Origin: [Clostridium] leptum DSM 753
GTDB lineage: Bacteria > Bacillota > Clostridia > Oscillospirales > Acutalibacteraceae
Reading direction: 5' to 3'
Length of the DNA: 64,000 nt
Assembly (NCBI GenBank): GCA_000154345.1
Contig: DS480343.1
Span: 1 to 64,000, forward strand
Positions 34,716-43,711 of this stretch are shown piece after piece. The stretch's first letter is position 1. Each line of letters begins with the position of its first letter. A program made the position numbers and the translations under genes. The notes below the pieces were generated by a model, which made no database searches, was not told the origin of the DNA, and was given only the letters and a program-made list of their open reading frames with translations.

Positions 34716-35572
34716 TGGAATTGAATCAAAAAGCGGCACGTCGCAAGCTAGTGGGAAGGATAGCGCGAATGATTGTTCTGGTAGTCTGTGCCGCCCTGTT
34801 TTTAGTTCCGATTATCTTCAGCTTTTTTATTTCCTTAAAAACAAAGACGGAAATCTTTACCGACCCATTCTCGTGGCCGTCTCCCGTACAGTGGGTAAAC
34901 TATGCCAACGTCTGGGAGATAATGGAGTTTCCAAAGCTGTTTCTCAATACCATCATTGTTTCCGCCCTTTCCATCAGCGTTGGCCTGTTTATGGTTTTAC
35001 TCTCATCCTTTGCCATCGCCAGAATGAAATTCGGTTATGGAAAATTGCAAAACGGCGTTTATGCCTTCTTTATCGCGGGAATTATCCTGCCATCCTTCGT
35101 CTTGCTCCTTCCGATTTATATGATGAATTCAGAGCTTGGCACCTTGAATACTTACTGGGGTGTGGTGCTGCCCTATTGGGGGTGGACCGCTCCGATGCAT
35201 ACGCTGATTATGGTAGCGGCCTTCCGGTCGATCCCGTCCACTCTGGACGAGGCGGCGACCATTGACGGCTGCGGCGCAATGGGGATTCTTTTCCGAATTA
35301 ACGTTCCTGTTATCAAGCCCGCCCTGGTCACCAGCTTTATCATTTGCTTTTTGGGAATTTGGAATGAGTTCCCTCTTTCCTCAGTGGTGCTTACCTCCTC
35401 GGATGTACAGACAGTGGCGTTGGGCGCGTCGAAATTTAAGGGCTTGTTCACAGTGGACTACGCTCTAATGGCTGCCGGCGTTATGATCCTTACCATTCCG
35501 CAGATTATCTTCTTCTCTTTCTTCCAGCGATACATTGTAGCAGGCATGGCGGTAGGTTCGGTCAAGGGTTAA
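34715..35572 (+). CDS. ABC sugar permease, MalG/UgpE type
   Basis: 285 residues with an N-terminal helix (MIVLVVCAALFLVPIIFSFF), EAA loop (LDEAATIDGCGAMGILFRINVP) and the typical C-terminal QRYIVAGMAVGSVKG. The ATG at 34715 overlaps the upstream stop, with GAGGTGA as the ribosome-binding site; a TTG one codon earlier is less likely. Confidence 0.92.
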   Translation: MELNQKAARRKLVGRIARMIVLVVCAALFLVPIIFSFFISLKTKTEIFTDPFSWPSPVQWVNYANVWEIMEFPKLFLNTIIVSALSISVGLFMVLLSSFAIARMKFGYGKLQNGVYAFFIAGIILPSFVLLLPIYMMNSELGTLNTYWGVVLPYWGWTAPMHTLIMVAAFRSIPSTLDEAATIDGCGAMGILFRINVPVIKPALVTSFIICFLGIWNEFPLSSVVLTSSDVQTVALGASKFKGLFTVDYALMAAGVMILTIPQIIFFSFFQRYIVAGMAVGSVKG

Positions 35573-35616
35573 CTTTCGCGGTTTTATTTTAATAGAGAAT
35601 CAGACGGAGGAAGTTT

Positions 35617-36666
35617 ATGGAGGACAGAATATTTTTGCAGTCCCGCACTGGAGATATGGCTCAGTTCTGCGGTGCCAGGCGTTCTGTTTTAGCGGAAGGC
35701 AGGGCCGCCGGGGTGGAGACAGTTGACGTTTGGAATTACGCCGGGCTTGCCTTCAGCGTATATCCGGGAAGAGGTATGGATATTGGACGGCTTACCTATC
35801 GGGGGGTTCCGGTATCTTATTTGGCGAAGCCGGGGGTGGCGTCTCCAGGGTATTACGAAAGCGGCGGCATGAATTGGCTTAGAAATTTTTTCGCGGGTAT
35901 GCTGACCACCTGCGGCCTCTCCAATGTGGGAGGGCCCGAGCCCTGTGAGCATCCCGTAATCGGCAGCACGCCCTTGGGGCTTCACGGCCGGATCGCCAAT
36001 ACCGGCGCGGAGGATGTGTGTGTCCGCCAGGGCTGGGAGAACGGCGGATATGTGATATCGGTCAGTGGAAAAACACGGGAAGCCTGCCTCCACGCGGAAA
36101 ATTATACCCTGGAAAGGAAGCTGGAAACCTCCCTGCGCTCTAAGGAAATTAAGATCACCGATATCATTGTCAATAACAGTCAATATGAACAGCCGTTGAT
36201 GCTTTTGTATCATATCAACGTGGGATATCCGATTTTAGATGAAGGCGCCCGGTTTTTTTCCAGTAAAACTCGGGTTTTACCAAATTCTCCAAAAGCGCAG
36301 GAGGATCCTGAAGGCTATCGTGCGGCAGGGCTTCCTGTTCTGGGAATAGAGGAGAAATGCTATTTTCACACGCTGGAGGAGACGGACGGCTGCCGTACGG
36401 CGGGCATTGTCAACGACAAATTACAGTTGGCCTTTTATGTGCGTTTTAAAAATTTAAATTCTTTCACCCAATGGAAAATGGAAAATGTCTGTGAATATGT
36501 TTGGGGGCTGGAGCCTGGAAACTGCAACCCGGTGGGGCGGAAAGCCCAGGAAGAAAAAGGAGCGCTGGAGACCCTGCCGCCTTGGGGAGAAAAAAAGGTG
36601 GAATTGGTGTTAGGCGTGGCCGAGGGACGGGAAGAAATTGAGGCGCTGACGAGGATAGGGGGCTGA
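35617..36666 (+). CDS. Aldose 1-epimerase-like protein (DUF4432 type)
   Basis: This 349-residue protein resembles the DUF4432 group of galactose mutarotase-like proteins (VYPGRGMDIGRLTYRGVPVS, GLHGRIANT, YHINVGYP, WGLEPGNCNPVGR). Family members are thought to interconvert sugar anomers or act on uncommon aldoses. It sits between the transporter and a GH36 enzyme, so it probably processes the sugar released by hydrolysis. No signal peptide. Confidence 0.8.
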   Translation: MEDRIFLQSRTGDMAQFCGARRSVLAEGRAAGVETVDVWNYAGLAFSVYPGRGMDIGRLTYRGVPVSYLAKPGVASPGYYESGGMNWLRNFFAGMLTTCGLSNVGGPEPCEHPVIGSTPLGLHGRIANTGAEDVCVRQGWENGGYVISVSGKTREACLHAENYTLERKLETSLRSKEIKITDIIVNNSQYEQPLMLLYHINVGYPILDEGARFFSSKTRVLPNSPKAQEDPEGYRAAGLPVLGIEEKCYFHTLEETDGCRTAGIVNDKLQLAFYVRFKNLNSFTQWKMENVCEYVWGLEPGNCNPVGRKAQEEKGALETLPPWGEKKVELVLGVAEGREEIEALTRIGG

Positions 36667-36669
36667 AAA

Positions 36670-38835
36670 ATGGCTTACTGCAAAATGGTTCAAACAGATA
36701 AGGGCATACGGTATATGTCCGGAATGCTGGTTTACGACGAGCGGGTGGTTGCCGGCAGGCCGGTAATGGGATATTTAAACGCCGCTGGCCAGATTTGGAA
36801 TGAACAGCATTTGACAGACGATAAATACCTACCCACAGGCGGCGGCTTTAAGCCGGAACGGTCGTTGCAAAACTTCCGGCTGACGGTAAACGGCCGAAAG
36901 CTGGAAAAGGGCTGGTCTATAGGACAGCGAAAAACAGAGGAAACGACGGCGTCGATGGAATTGCTTCACGAGGATGCCCCGGTCAAGGTGGAACTTCTGA
37001 CAGAGGCGAAAGGCGGCGATTGGCTTGCCCGCAGCCTGAGTGTTACCAATATCAGCGACCAATGGATTACGCTGGATGAGGTTTGCCCGCTGGCAGGAGC
37101 CCCATGGCTTCATACCTTAGATAACGGCTTGCACACATATTCGTTTCAGGAATTAGAGGATGACCCCGGCAAACCTTTCTTTGAAGCTGGTTTGAATATT
37201 GCCAGCGAATGGGGGCAGGAGGGCGATCTTCGTTTTCTGCCAATCAGTAAAGAGAAAATTGTATACGACGCGGCGAGAAACGGCCGCAGCGGCTGGTCCA
37301 GACCGGCGGTGCTTCTTCGGGATAACCTAAACGGCGCTGTTTTATGCGCAGAACTGGCTTACAGCGGAAATTGGATCACGAAAATGGAAGCGAACCTGCA
37401 TCCGGGAAAAACCTATGTGGATTTTGAACTGGGGCTGTGCTGTCCCGAAGGCCAGGCCCTTCGAGTGCTGGCACCGGGAGAGTCCATTGAAACTCCTCAG
37501 GTTCACTTTACTCTGTGCGCTTCCGGGCTTGATGCGCTGACTCAGTCACGCCATCGGTATGTGCGGGAATGTATTATGCCCCCCAATGACCCGATCGGAG
37601 GCTGCCTGGTAGAGGCGAACCATAGAGGCTATCTTTCAGACCGAGAAAATGAAGAAGAAATTTTGCTCGATGTGGAAATCGCGGCGGAAGCCGGGGTGGA
37701 GCTTTATGTCATAGACGCGGGATGGTATGGGCGGGAGCCAAACGTTTGGTTCGACAATGTAGGCGATTGGTACGCCGCGCCCTGGCTGCCCAACGATTTA
37801 TACCCAATTATCGACCGGGCGCACGCTAAGGGGATGAAATTCGGATTGTGGATGGAACTGGAAGCTGTCGGCCGTAATGCGAAGCTGCGGGAGGAGCATC
37901 CGGATTTCATTATGCGCAACGGCTCAGACGAGATTGCCGGCGGCCGGGTACTGGACTTATCCAAGCCGGAAGTGGCCGACTGGGTAGAGGAAGAGGTGGA
38001 ATCCCTGATTTCCCGTTATCAGCTGGATATGTTCCGTATCGATCACAATCATCGAATCGGCGACGGCGCCTGCAGACAAGTAGGGCCCTATCTGGAAAAT
38101 GTTTTGTGGCGGTATTTTGAAAACTTTTATGCCATGCTGGAGCGGCTGCGAAATAAATTCCCGAAGGTATCCTTTCAAAACTGCGCTGGCGGAGGAGGGC
38201 GGATGGATTTTGGAATCCTGCGGTATTTTCATCACAGCGAGCTGAGCGACTGGATGCACGCTCCAAGAGTGCACCGTATTTTTCAGGGAACCATGGCGCA
38301 GCTGCCGCCGGAAACCCTGCTGCAGTGTATGGGCACGGAGGTATGCGAGCAGGTAATGAAGGGCGACCTTCTGTTTCAGATCCATTCAGTATTAGGCTCC
38401 CGGTTCATATTAAGAGGCATCGCCCCTTCCATGGGACAGAGAAATCCGGAGCTTCACCGGCAGATCTGTGAGGCGATAGAGCTTTATCAAACGAAGCTGC
38501 GGCCGGTTTTGACGGAGAATTGCCTGGTTTACCAGCATACGCGGCCGGATCAGGGAATTTTCTATCCAGAGCCCTGGCTGGCCTATGAACTTTCACGGCC
38601 GGACCGAAAGGCTGGCTACGCCCTGATTTTCCGTTTGGCAGACGAGGGAAACCAGGAATATATCATCTGTCCGAAAGGAATCAGCCGGAATAAGAACTAT
38701 CTGGTAACCCTTGATCGGGCGGGAGACAGCTTTTGTATGGACGGTTTCCACTTAAGTGAAAAGGGAATTACCATCCGCGCGGAAAAACACTTTTTCTCAG
38801 AGCTGATCTATTGGGAGGAGTGCGAGAATGCTTGA
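36670..38835 (+). CDS. Glycoside hydrolase family 36 (alpha-galactosidase-like)
   Basis: 721 residues: an N-terminal beta-supersandwich, a GH36/GH-D clan TIM barrel (LYVIDAGWYG, WLPNDLYPIIDRAHAKGMKF, GLWMELEAVG) and a C-terminal beta-domain. The nucleophile Asp is in MFRIDHNHRIG and the probable acid/base Asp in HSELSDWMHA. The usual LDWK/KWD nucleophile motif is altered to FRIDHN, so it may not be a standard alpha-galactosidase; an alpha-N-acetylgalactosaminidase or another alpha-glycosidase is possible. Cytoplasmic. It overlaps the transketolase gene by 8 bp. Confidence 0.85.
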   Translation: MAYCKMVQTDKGIRYMSGMLVYDERVVAGRPVMGYLNAAGQIWNEQHLTDDKYLPTGGGFKPERSLQNFRLTVNGRKLEKGWSIGQRKTEETTASMELLHEDAPVKVELLTEAKGGDWLARSLSVTNISDQWITLDEVCPLAGAPWLHTLDNGLHTYSFQELEDDPGKPFFEAGLNIASEWGQEGDLRFLPISKEKIVYDAARNGRSGWSRPAVLLRDNLNGAVLCAELAYSGNWITKMEANLHPGKTYVDFELGLCCPEGQALRVLAPGESIETPQVHFTLCASGLDALTQSRHRYVRECIMPPNDPIGGCLVEANHRGYLSDRENEEEILLDVEIAAEAGVELYVIDAGWYGREPNVWFDNVGDWYAAPWLPNDLYPIIDRAHAKGMKFGLWMELEAVGRNAKLREEHPDFIMRNGSDEIAGGRVLDLSKPEVADWVEEEVESLISRYQLDMFRIDHNHRIGDGACRQVGPYLENVLWRYFENFYAMLERLRNKFPKVSFQNCAGGGGRMDFGILRYFHHSELSDWMHAPRVHRIFQGTMAQLPPETLLQCMGTEVCEQVMKGDLLFQIHSVLGSRFILRGIAPSMGQRNPELHRQICEAIELYQTKLRPVLTENCLVYQHTRPDQGIFYPEPWLAYELSRPDRKAGYALIFRLADEGNQEYIICPKGISRNKNYLVTLDRAGDSFCMDGFHLSEKGITIRAEKHFFSELIYWEECENA

Positions 38836-40696
38836 ATCCATCCGAAGATGGGCGGCGCGGAATTTAGATGATCGTCAAGTGGCGCTGCTCAGCGAATTGA
38901 CTTCCTATGCCCGACGGGATATTTTGCGAATGACCACTGAGGCTGGCTCAGGCCATCCGGGAGGCTCCCTGTCCTCGGTGGGGATTTATTTACTGATTTT
39001 AGCCGCCTTGGATGCGGAGAACGGCGATCAGCTTGTTGTCAGCCACGGCCACACAGCGGCAGGTATATATGCCGCCTTAGGCCGGATGGGCTTTGTAGAG
39101 CCTGAGAAGGTCGTAGCGGGGTTTCGGCGAAAGGGATCTCCCTATGAAGGCCATCCGTCGCTTCAGGTACCGGGGATTTCCTGGTGCAGCGGCGCGTTGG
39201 GCCAGGGGCTTTCCGTCGGCTGCGGTTTCGCAGCGGCGGCCCGTCAGCAGGGAAAGGACAGCAGAATCTACGTAGTGATGGGCGATGGGGAGCAATCTAA
39301 GGGACAGCTGTCGGAGGCCAGGGAATTCGCTGTTTCACATGGCCTGAACCGCTTAACGGCGGTAATCGATTATAACAGACAGCAGGCCAGCGGATCGTTG
39401 GAGAACATACTTCCGCAGCAAATCGCCGCGAAATACCGGGCGGCGGGCTGGACTGTGGAACAGGTGAACGGGCACGACTTTTCAGCGCTTTATCAAGCGC
39501 TGAAAAGGGCCGAGGGCAACAGTTGTCCCAGCGTAGTTATCGCGGAAACCGTGATGGGCTGCGGCGTTCCCGGCAGGGAAAACGACTACACCTTTCATGG
39601 GGCGCCTCTCAGCCGGGAGAAGCTGGAAAGCTGCACCCTCGGTCTAAAAGGAACAGGCCCCCGGATGCCTAAAAAAGAGACAGCGGCGTTGTCGGGATTT
39701 CGGGGCTTAGATGGCGGAAAGCGCAAGGTTTATCCAGCGGATGCAAAAACCGATCTCCGCAGCGCCTTTGGAACAGCGCTTCTCGATGTTGCGAGAAGCA
39801 GTCAAGGAAAAGGGCTCGCGGTATTCGACTGCGATCTTATGGAATCCGTCAAGGTTTCAGACATTTCAAAGGAGTTTCCCGCATCCTTTTACGAAAGCGG
39901 AATCGCGGAGGAAAACGCGGTTACTACAGCCGCGGCCATGGCGAAAGCCGGAATGGTGACCTTTGCCGCGGGATTTTCAGCCTTCATGATAGATGAGGTC
40001 TACTCCCAGCTGAGAATGGGCGATATTAACCACGCGCCCCTGAAAATAGCCGCTACCCATTGCGGCCTGGATGTTGGGGAAGATGGAAAGACCCACCAAT
40101 GCCTAGACTATTTGTCTCTGCTTTCCAATCTGCGGCATATGCAGGTACTGACGCCTGCGGATCCTAACCAAACGGACGCTATGGTCCGGTATATGGTGCA
40201 GAGCGGTGAAGCCCAGTGCTTATGTATGGGCCGCTCCAAAACCGCCGTACTTACCAACGAGGATGGGACACCCTTTTTTGGGAAGGACTACCAGTTCCGT
40301 TACGGTGAAGGCCATTGGCTGAGGCGGGGAAAGGATGCGGCGATCATTACCTTTGGTATGATGGCGCCAAAGGCTCTGGAAGCCTGGGAAGAACTACGGC
40401 GGCGAGGAATTGAGGTTTCCGTTTATCTGATCTCGTGTCCGGGAATTTATTCGCCGGAGGATATAAAAGCAACCGCCAATACCGGCTTGGTGGTTACTTA
40501 TGAAGACCATTTCGTGGAAAGTGGAATCGGAAAGGATATTGGAGCGTTTCTAGCGCAAAATGGATTGTTCTGTAAGCTGGCCTGTCTAGGTGTAAAGGAA
40601 TATGGATGCAGCGCAAAACCGGAGGAACTATATCAAATGCAGGGCCTAAGTCCTGCTGATCTTGCTAACGTAATTATAAGGGGGATATCATCATGA
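38828..40696 (+). CDS. Transketolase, single-chain
   Basis: 622 residues containing a ThDP-binding half (EAGSGHPGGSLSSVGIY; VMGDGEQSKGQLSEAREFA with the GDG...N motif, ending IDYNRQQASG) and a pyrimidine-binding half (ESGIAEENAVTTAAAMA with the activating Glu; FAAGFSAFM; THCGLDVGEDGKTHQ; PADPNQT), plus a C-terminal domain. It overlaps the GH36 gene by 8 bp and the isomerase by 4 bp, so it is dedicated to this catabolic operon rather than to housekeeping pentose metabolism. The substrate is unknown; a ketose made by the adjacent isomerase is the natural candidate. Confidence 0.9.
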   Translation: MLESIRRWAARNLDDRQVALLSELTSYARRDILRMTTEAGSGHPGGSLSSVGIYLLILAALDAENGDQLVVSHGHTAAGIYAALGRMGFVEPEKVVAGFRRKGSPYEGHPSLQVPGISWCSGALGQGLSVGCGFAAAARQQGKDSRIYVVMGDGEQSKGQLSEAREFAVSHGLNRLTAVIDYNRQQASGSLENILPQQIAAKYRAAGWTVEQVNGHDFSALYQALKRAEGNSCPSVVIAETVMGCGVPGRENDYTFHGAPLSREKLESCTLGLKGTGPRMPKKETAALSGFRGLDGGKRKVYPADAKTDLRSAFGTALLDVARSSQGKGLAVFDCDLMESVKVSDISKEFPASFYESGIAEENAVTTAAAMAKAGMVTFAAGFSAFMIDEVYSQLRMGDINHAPLKIAATHCGLDVGEDGKTHQCLDYLSLLSNLRHMQVLTPADPNQTDAMVRYMVQSGEAQCLCMGRSKTAVLTNEDGTPFFGKDYQFRYGEGHWLRRGKDAAIITFGMMAPKALEAWEELRRRGIEVSVYLISCPGIYSPEDIKATANTGLVVTYEDHFVESGIGKDIGAFLAQNGLFCKLACLGVKEYGCSAKPEELYQMQGLSPADLANVIIRGISS

Positions 40697-42117
40697 AAAA
40701 ACAATTAAAAATCGGCTTTGTTCCATCCAGCTGGGAATCCTGGGATGGAAATCAGTATACTGGACGCGGCCATTTGGCTGAGGAAATGCGTGACCGCTGT
40801 TTAGCGGCTATGGAAAAGGTGGGAGTAGCCGAGATTATTGTTCCAGGCAAGGAGCTGACTCAGGGCGGCCTGGTGGCTTCTGTTGAGGACGGGGCGAAAG
40901 CGGCGGAGCTATTCTTGAAAGAAAACATCGATGCCCTGGTGATTGGCAACATGAACTTCGGTATGGAGGTCGCGGTAGGAGAAGTGCTTTCTTATATGCG
41001 TAAGGATTTGCCGATCCTCCATTTTTGCACCAAATCAGGACCTATTTCGGACCAGGGCAACCGGTCTACTGATAACTGGTGCGGCCAATTTATGACTGTG
41101 TCAGCCATTAAGCGCAGAGGCTTTACCTATACGCATATTCTTACCTGTAATCCGGAGGAGGAGCGCTTTACCGAGGAATACGCCAATTTTGTCAGGGCGA
41201 TGTATACTCTGAAATGCTTTAAGCAGGCGAAAATCGGACAGTTGGGCGTGCGTCCCCTTCTGTTTGAGTCTCAGTATTTCAGCGAGGAAAACTTCCAGCG
41301 CCGTTTTGGCCAGATGCTCCGCACCATGGATTTGGCTACGGTATTCGACAGGCTGGATCATATTCCTGAGGATGATCCTGAGGTGCAGGAGACCTTAAAG
41401 GACTTGACCTCCGGCGTGGTATGCGAGATGAATCAGGAAAAGTTTCCCCTGCTTGCCAGATACGAGGTAGCGTTGAAACATATTTATAAGGAGCTTGGCG
41501 CCGACTGCATGGCGGTGTGCTGCTGGGAAATGCTTCAAACCCGTTACGGAATCGCTGGCTGCTCTACTTTCGCGCGGCTGAACGACCAGGGCTATTTGAC
41601 GGCCTGTGAGGTAGACGTGCTGGGCGCTCTCAGTATGCTTGCGGCGTCCGCCGCGGGACTGGAACAAACGCCGCCCATTTTTATCGACTGGACGGATCTC
41701 CATCCCACGGAGGAAAACTGCTGGCTGGCCTGGCACTGCGGAAACGCCGCCCCCAGCCAATGCGCCTGCGGCTGTCAGCAAAAGCTGCGGCTGAATGAGC
41801 GTCTTTCTGTTTGGAGCGATAACTGTGACGGCAGTATTGAATTCAATCTTGCCGAGGGCCCGGTGACCTGTCTGCGGCTGGTAGAGTACGACGGAGAATA
41901 TACCATGTTTATCGGCACTGGAGAGATTGTGGATATCGATCCCTATATCAGGGGGACTTATGGCTGGGTGAAAGTTAAAGATATCGAGGCTTGGGAACAG
42001 AAGATGATCGACGCCGGCGTAGTGCATCACGGCGTTTTGATTCGCGATCCCAAGGCGGCGGACGCTTTGGAGCTGTTCTGCAAATACGCGGGGATTCGTG
42101 TGGTGCGGGCGGAATAA
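40693..42117 (+). CDS. L-fucose/L-arabinose isomerase-family sugar isomerase
   Basis: 474 residues of the FucI/AraA-like fold (IGFVPSSWESWDGNQYTGRG; DALVIGNMNFGMEVAVGEV). The metal ligands are suggested by the Glu in CCWEMLQTRYG, the Asp in ACEVDVLGALSM and the His in AWHCGNAAPS. It is shorter than true FucI (about 590), as in the uncharacterised subgroup of this family. It should convert an aldose to a ketose that the transketolase or the FGGY kinase then uses. Overlaps the transketolase stop (ATGA). Confidence 0.85.
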   Translation: MKKQLKIGFVPSSWESWDGNQYTGRGHLAEEMRDRCLAAMEKVGVAEIIVPGKELTQGGLVASVEDGAKAAELFLKENIDALVIGNMNFGMEVAVGEVLSYMRKDLPILHFCTKSGPISDQGNRSTDNWCGQFMTVSAIKRRGFTYTHILTCNPEEERFTEEYANFVRAMYTLKCFKQAKIGQLGVRPLLFESQYFSEENFQRRFGQMLRTMDLATVFDRLDHIPEDDPEVQETLKDLTSGVVCEMNQEKFPLLARYEVALKHIYKELGADCMAVCCWEMLQTRYGIAGCSTFARLNDQGYLTACEVDVLGALSMLAASAAGLEQTPPIFIDWTDLHPTEENCWLAWHCGNAAPSQCACGCQQKLRLNERLSVWSDNCDGSIEFNLAEGPVTCLRLVEYDGEYTMFIGTGEIVDIDPYIRGTYGWVKVKDIEAWEQKMIDAGVVHHGVLIRDPKAADALELFCKYAGIRVVRAE

Positions 42118-42469
42118 GAACCGCGAGAAAAAGCGGTATTGAAAGCTTCATCGGCCCGCGGCGCGCCTGTTGGCCCTGGGCGATGTCCGCTGCCTTCCGG
42201 GACGAAGAAGAGAAAATGGAAAAAAGGAAGCGTTTGCGGAAAGCTCTGGTTTTCGCTGCTTCCCTCCGCCAAAGGCTTAAAGAAACGATCTCAGCTGAAT
42301 TTCAGAGCCGGCCATTATCAAAGCGATTAGCCGGCTTCCATAGAGTTTTAGAAAAAACGGAAGCGATTCCGGTGATCGCTTTCAATATAGATTTATAACA
42401 TATGTGGATGGTAGCCGGGTCTCGGTAGCAATCGGGGCTGGGAGCCGGCTGCGAGCAATAGGAGGAATC
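42118..42469. other. Intergenic region with hairpins
   Basis: No clear gene. Short hairpins are visible (CCGC...GCGG near 42121; GCCGGC at about 42309 and 42334). A 60-codon ORF starts at 42216 with AAGAAGAG upstream but resembles nothing I know. The next gene has its own GGAGG site. Confidence 0.45.
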
Positions 42470-43525
42470 ATGATGGCAAAAATGCTGAAAGCCACCTTGG
42501 TGGCGCCGGAGCGTATCGAATTGGGAGAAGCGGAAATTCCCACGCCGGGAAAAGATGAAGTTTTAATTCGGGTTTTACGGGTTGGCGTATGTGGTTCTGA
42601 TCCGACGATTTATTTTGGAAGGCATCCCTATGTCACTTATCCTGTGGTCATGGGACACGAGTTTTCCGGAACTGTGGCGGCCTTGGGTGAGGGTGCGGAG
42701 GGTCCCGCCGTTGGAACGAGAGTAGCGGTGATCCCCCATTTGGTCTGCGGAAAATGCGATATGTGCCAAAAGGAAATTTACAATTTCTGCGAATCCCTGC
42801 GGTGCACAGGCGCGGAGGCCGACGGCGCTCACTGTGAATTCATCTCCATGCCGAAGCAAATGGTAATTCCGATTCCGGAAGCTATGACACTGGAGGATGC
42901 CGCGATGGTGGAGCCGGCTTGTGTGGCTTATCATGGCGCCAAGCGGGGAGAAATTCAGCAGGATGATATCGCCTTGGTAGTCGGGGCGGGACCCATCGGC
43001 AATTTCTGTATGCAGTCCTGTAAAGCATTAGGGGCGAAACGGGTATTTATCGCTGATATGGATGCCTCCCGCTTGGCTCTGGCGGAAAGCTTGGGAGCCG
43101 ATGGTGTCATCGACGTTTCCAAGGAAAGCTTGGAAACTGGGCTGGAAAGGCTGTGCGGCGGCGCGAAAAAGGTCAATGTTTTTTATGACTGCGTGGGGGA
43201 AAAGGGAATGGTTTTCAATAATATCCTGGGCATGGCGCGCAGAGGCAGCCGGATTGTGATTATCGGCGTTCTGCAAAACGGCTACGATGTGCCGCGGCTG
43301 CCGGACTTTGTGCAGCATGAGCTTCGCTTGTCAGGTACCACGATGTATACTCCCGCTGATTACCGTGAAATGCTCAAGCTTATGGGAGAGGGCAGAATCA
43401 GGACCAAGGGAATGATTTCTCATACATTCCCGCTGACACAGGTAAAAGAAGTATTTCAGATGATCGCACAGCGCCGCGAGCCTTTCTTTAAAATCATGTT
43501 GACGGTAGGAGAGCAGCGGGAGTAA
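42470..43525 (+). CDS. Zinc-dependent medium-chain alcohol/polyol dehydrogenase
   Basis: 351 residues of the MDR family: catalytic zinc ligands in VGVCGSD and MGHEFSG, the four structural-zinc cysteines in CGKCDMCQKEIYNFC, an NAD-binding VVGAGPIGNF, and DMDASRLALAESLGAD. It resembles sorbitol/threonine/galactitol-type dehydrogenases. GGAGG precedes ATG 42470 (a second ATG follows at once). It probably oxidises a polyol or hydroxy-sugar intermediate, or reduces an aldehyde left by the transketolase step. Confidence 0.88.
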   Translation: MMAKMLKATLVAPERIELGEAEIPTPGKDEVLIRVLRVGVCGSDPTIYFGRHPYVTYPVVMGHEFSGTVAALGEGAEGPAVGTRVAVIPHLVCGKCDMCQKEIYNFCESLRCTGAEADGAHCEFISMPKQMVIPIPEAMTLEDAAMVEPACVAYHGAKRGEIQQDDIALVVGAGPIGNFCMQSCKALGAKRVFIADMDASRLALAESLGADGVIDVSKESLETGLERLCGGAKKVNVFYDCVGEKGMVFNNILGMARRGSRIVIIGVLQNGYDVPRLPDFVQHELRLSGTTMYTPADYREMLKLMGEGRIRTKGMISHTFPLTQVKEVFQMIAQRREPFFKIMLTVGEQRE

Positions 43526-43561
43526 TAGAGTGACCGGCGCTTCGCCAATCGCTGTCAATAG

Positions 43562-43587
43562 GACGGCGTGCCTTCGGGGACGCCGTC
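43562..43587 (+). terminator. Weak terminator-like hairpin
   Basis: GACGGCGT (43562-43569) pairs with ACGCCGTC (43580-43587), followed by TGTTTCTGCTGTTT. It may reduce expression of the kinase downstream. Confidence 0.45.
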
Positions 43588-43711
43588 TGTTTCTGCTGTT
43601 TATTAGATTTGCGGCCAGGCCTGTCCGGCGGAAAGAATACGACCTTGGGGACGGGGAATGGATGAAGGCATAGCGGCAAACCTGATAGAATGAATTTGGA
43701 GTAGTGATAGT

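Noticed and set aside
41395..42030. Minus-strand ORF of 211 codons opposite the isomerase gene
   Set aside because: The plus-strand frame has clear family motifs and operon overlap; the reverse frame has none.
42216..42398. Sixty-codon ORF between the isomerase and dehydrogenase genes
   Set aside because: It has a weak ribosome-binding site but no recognisable family, and composition unlike the neighbours; kept only as a remark on the gap.
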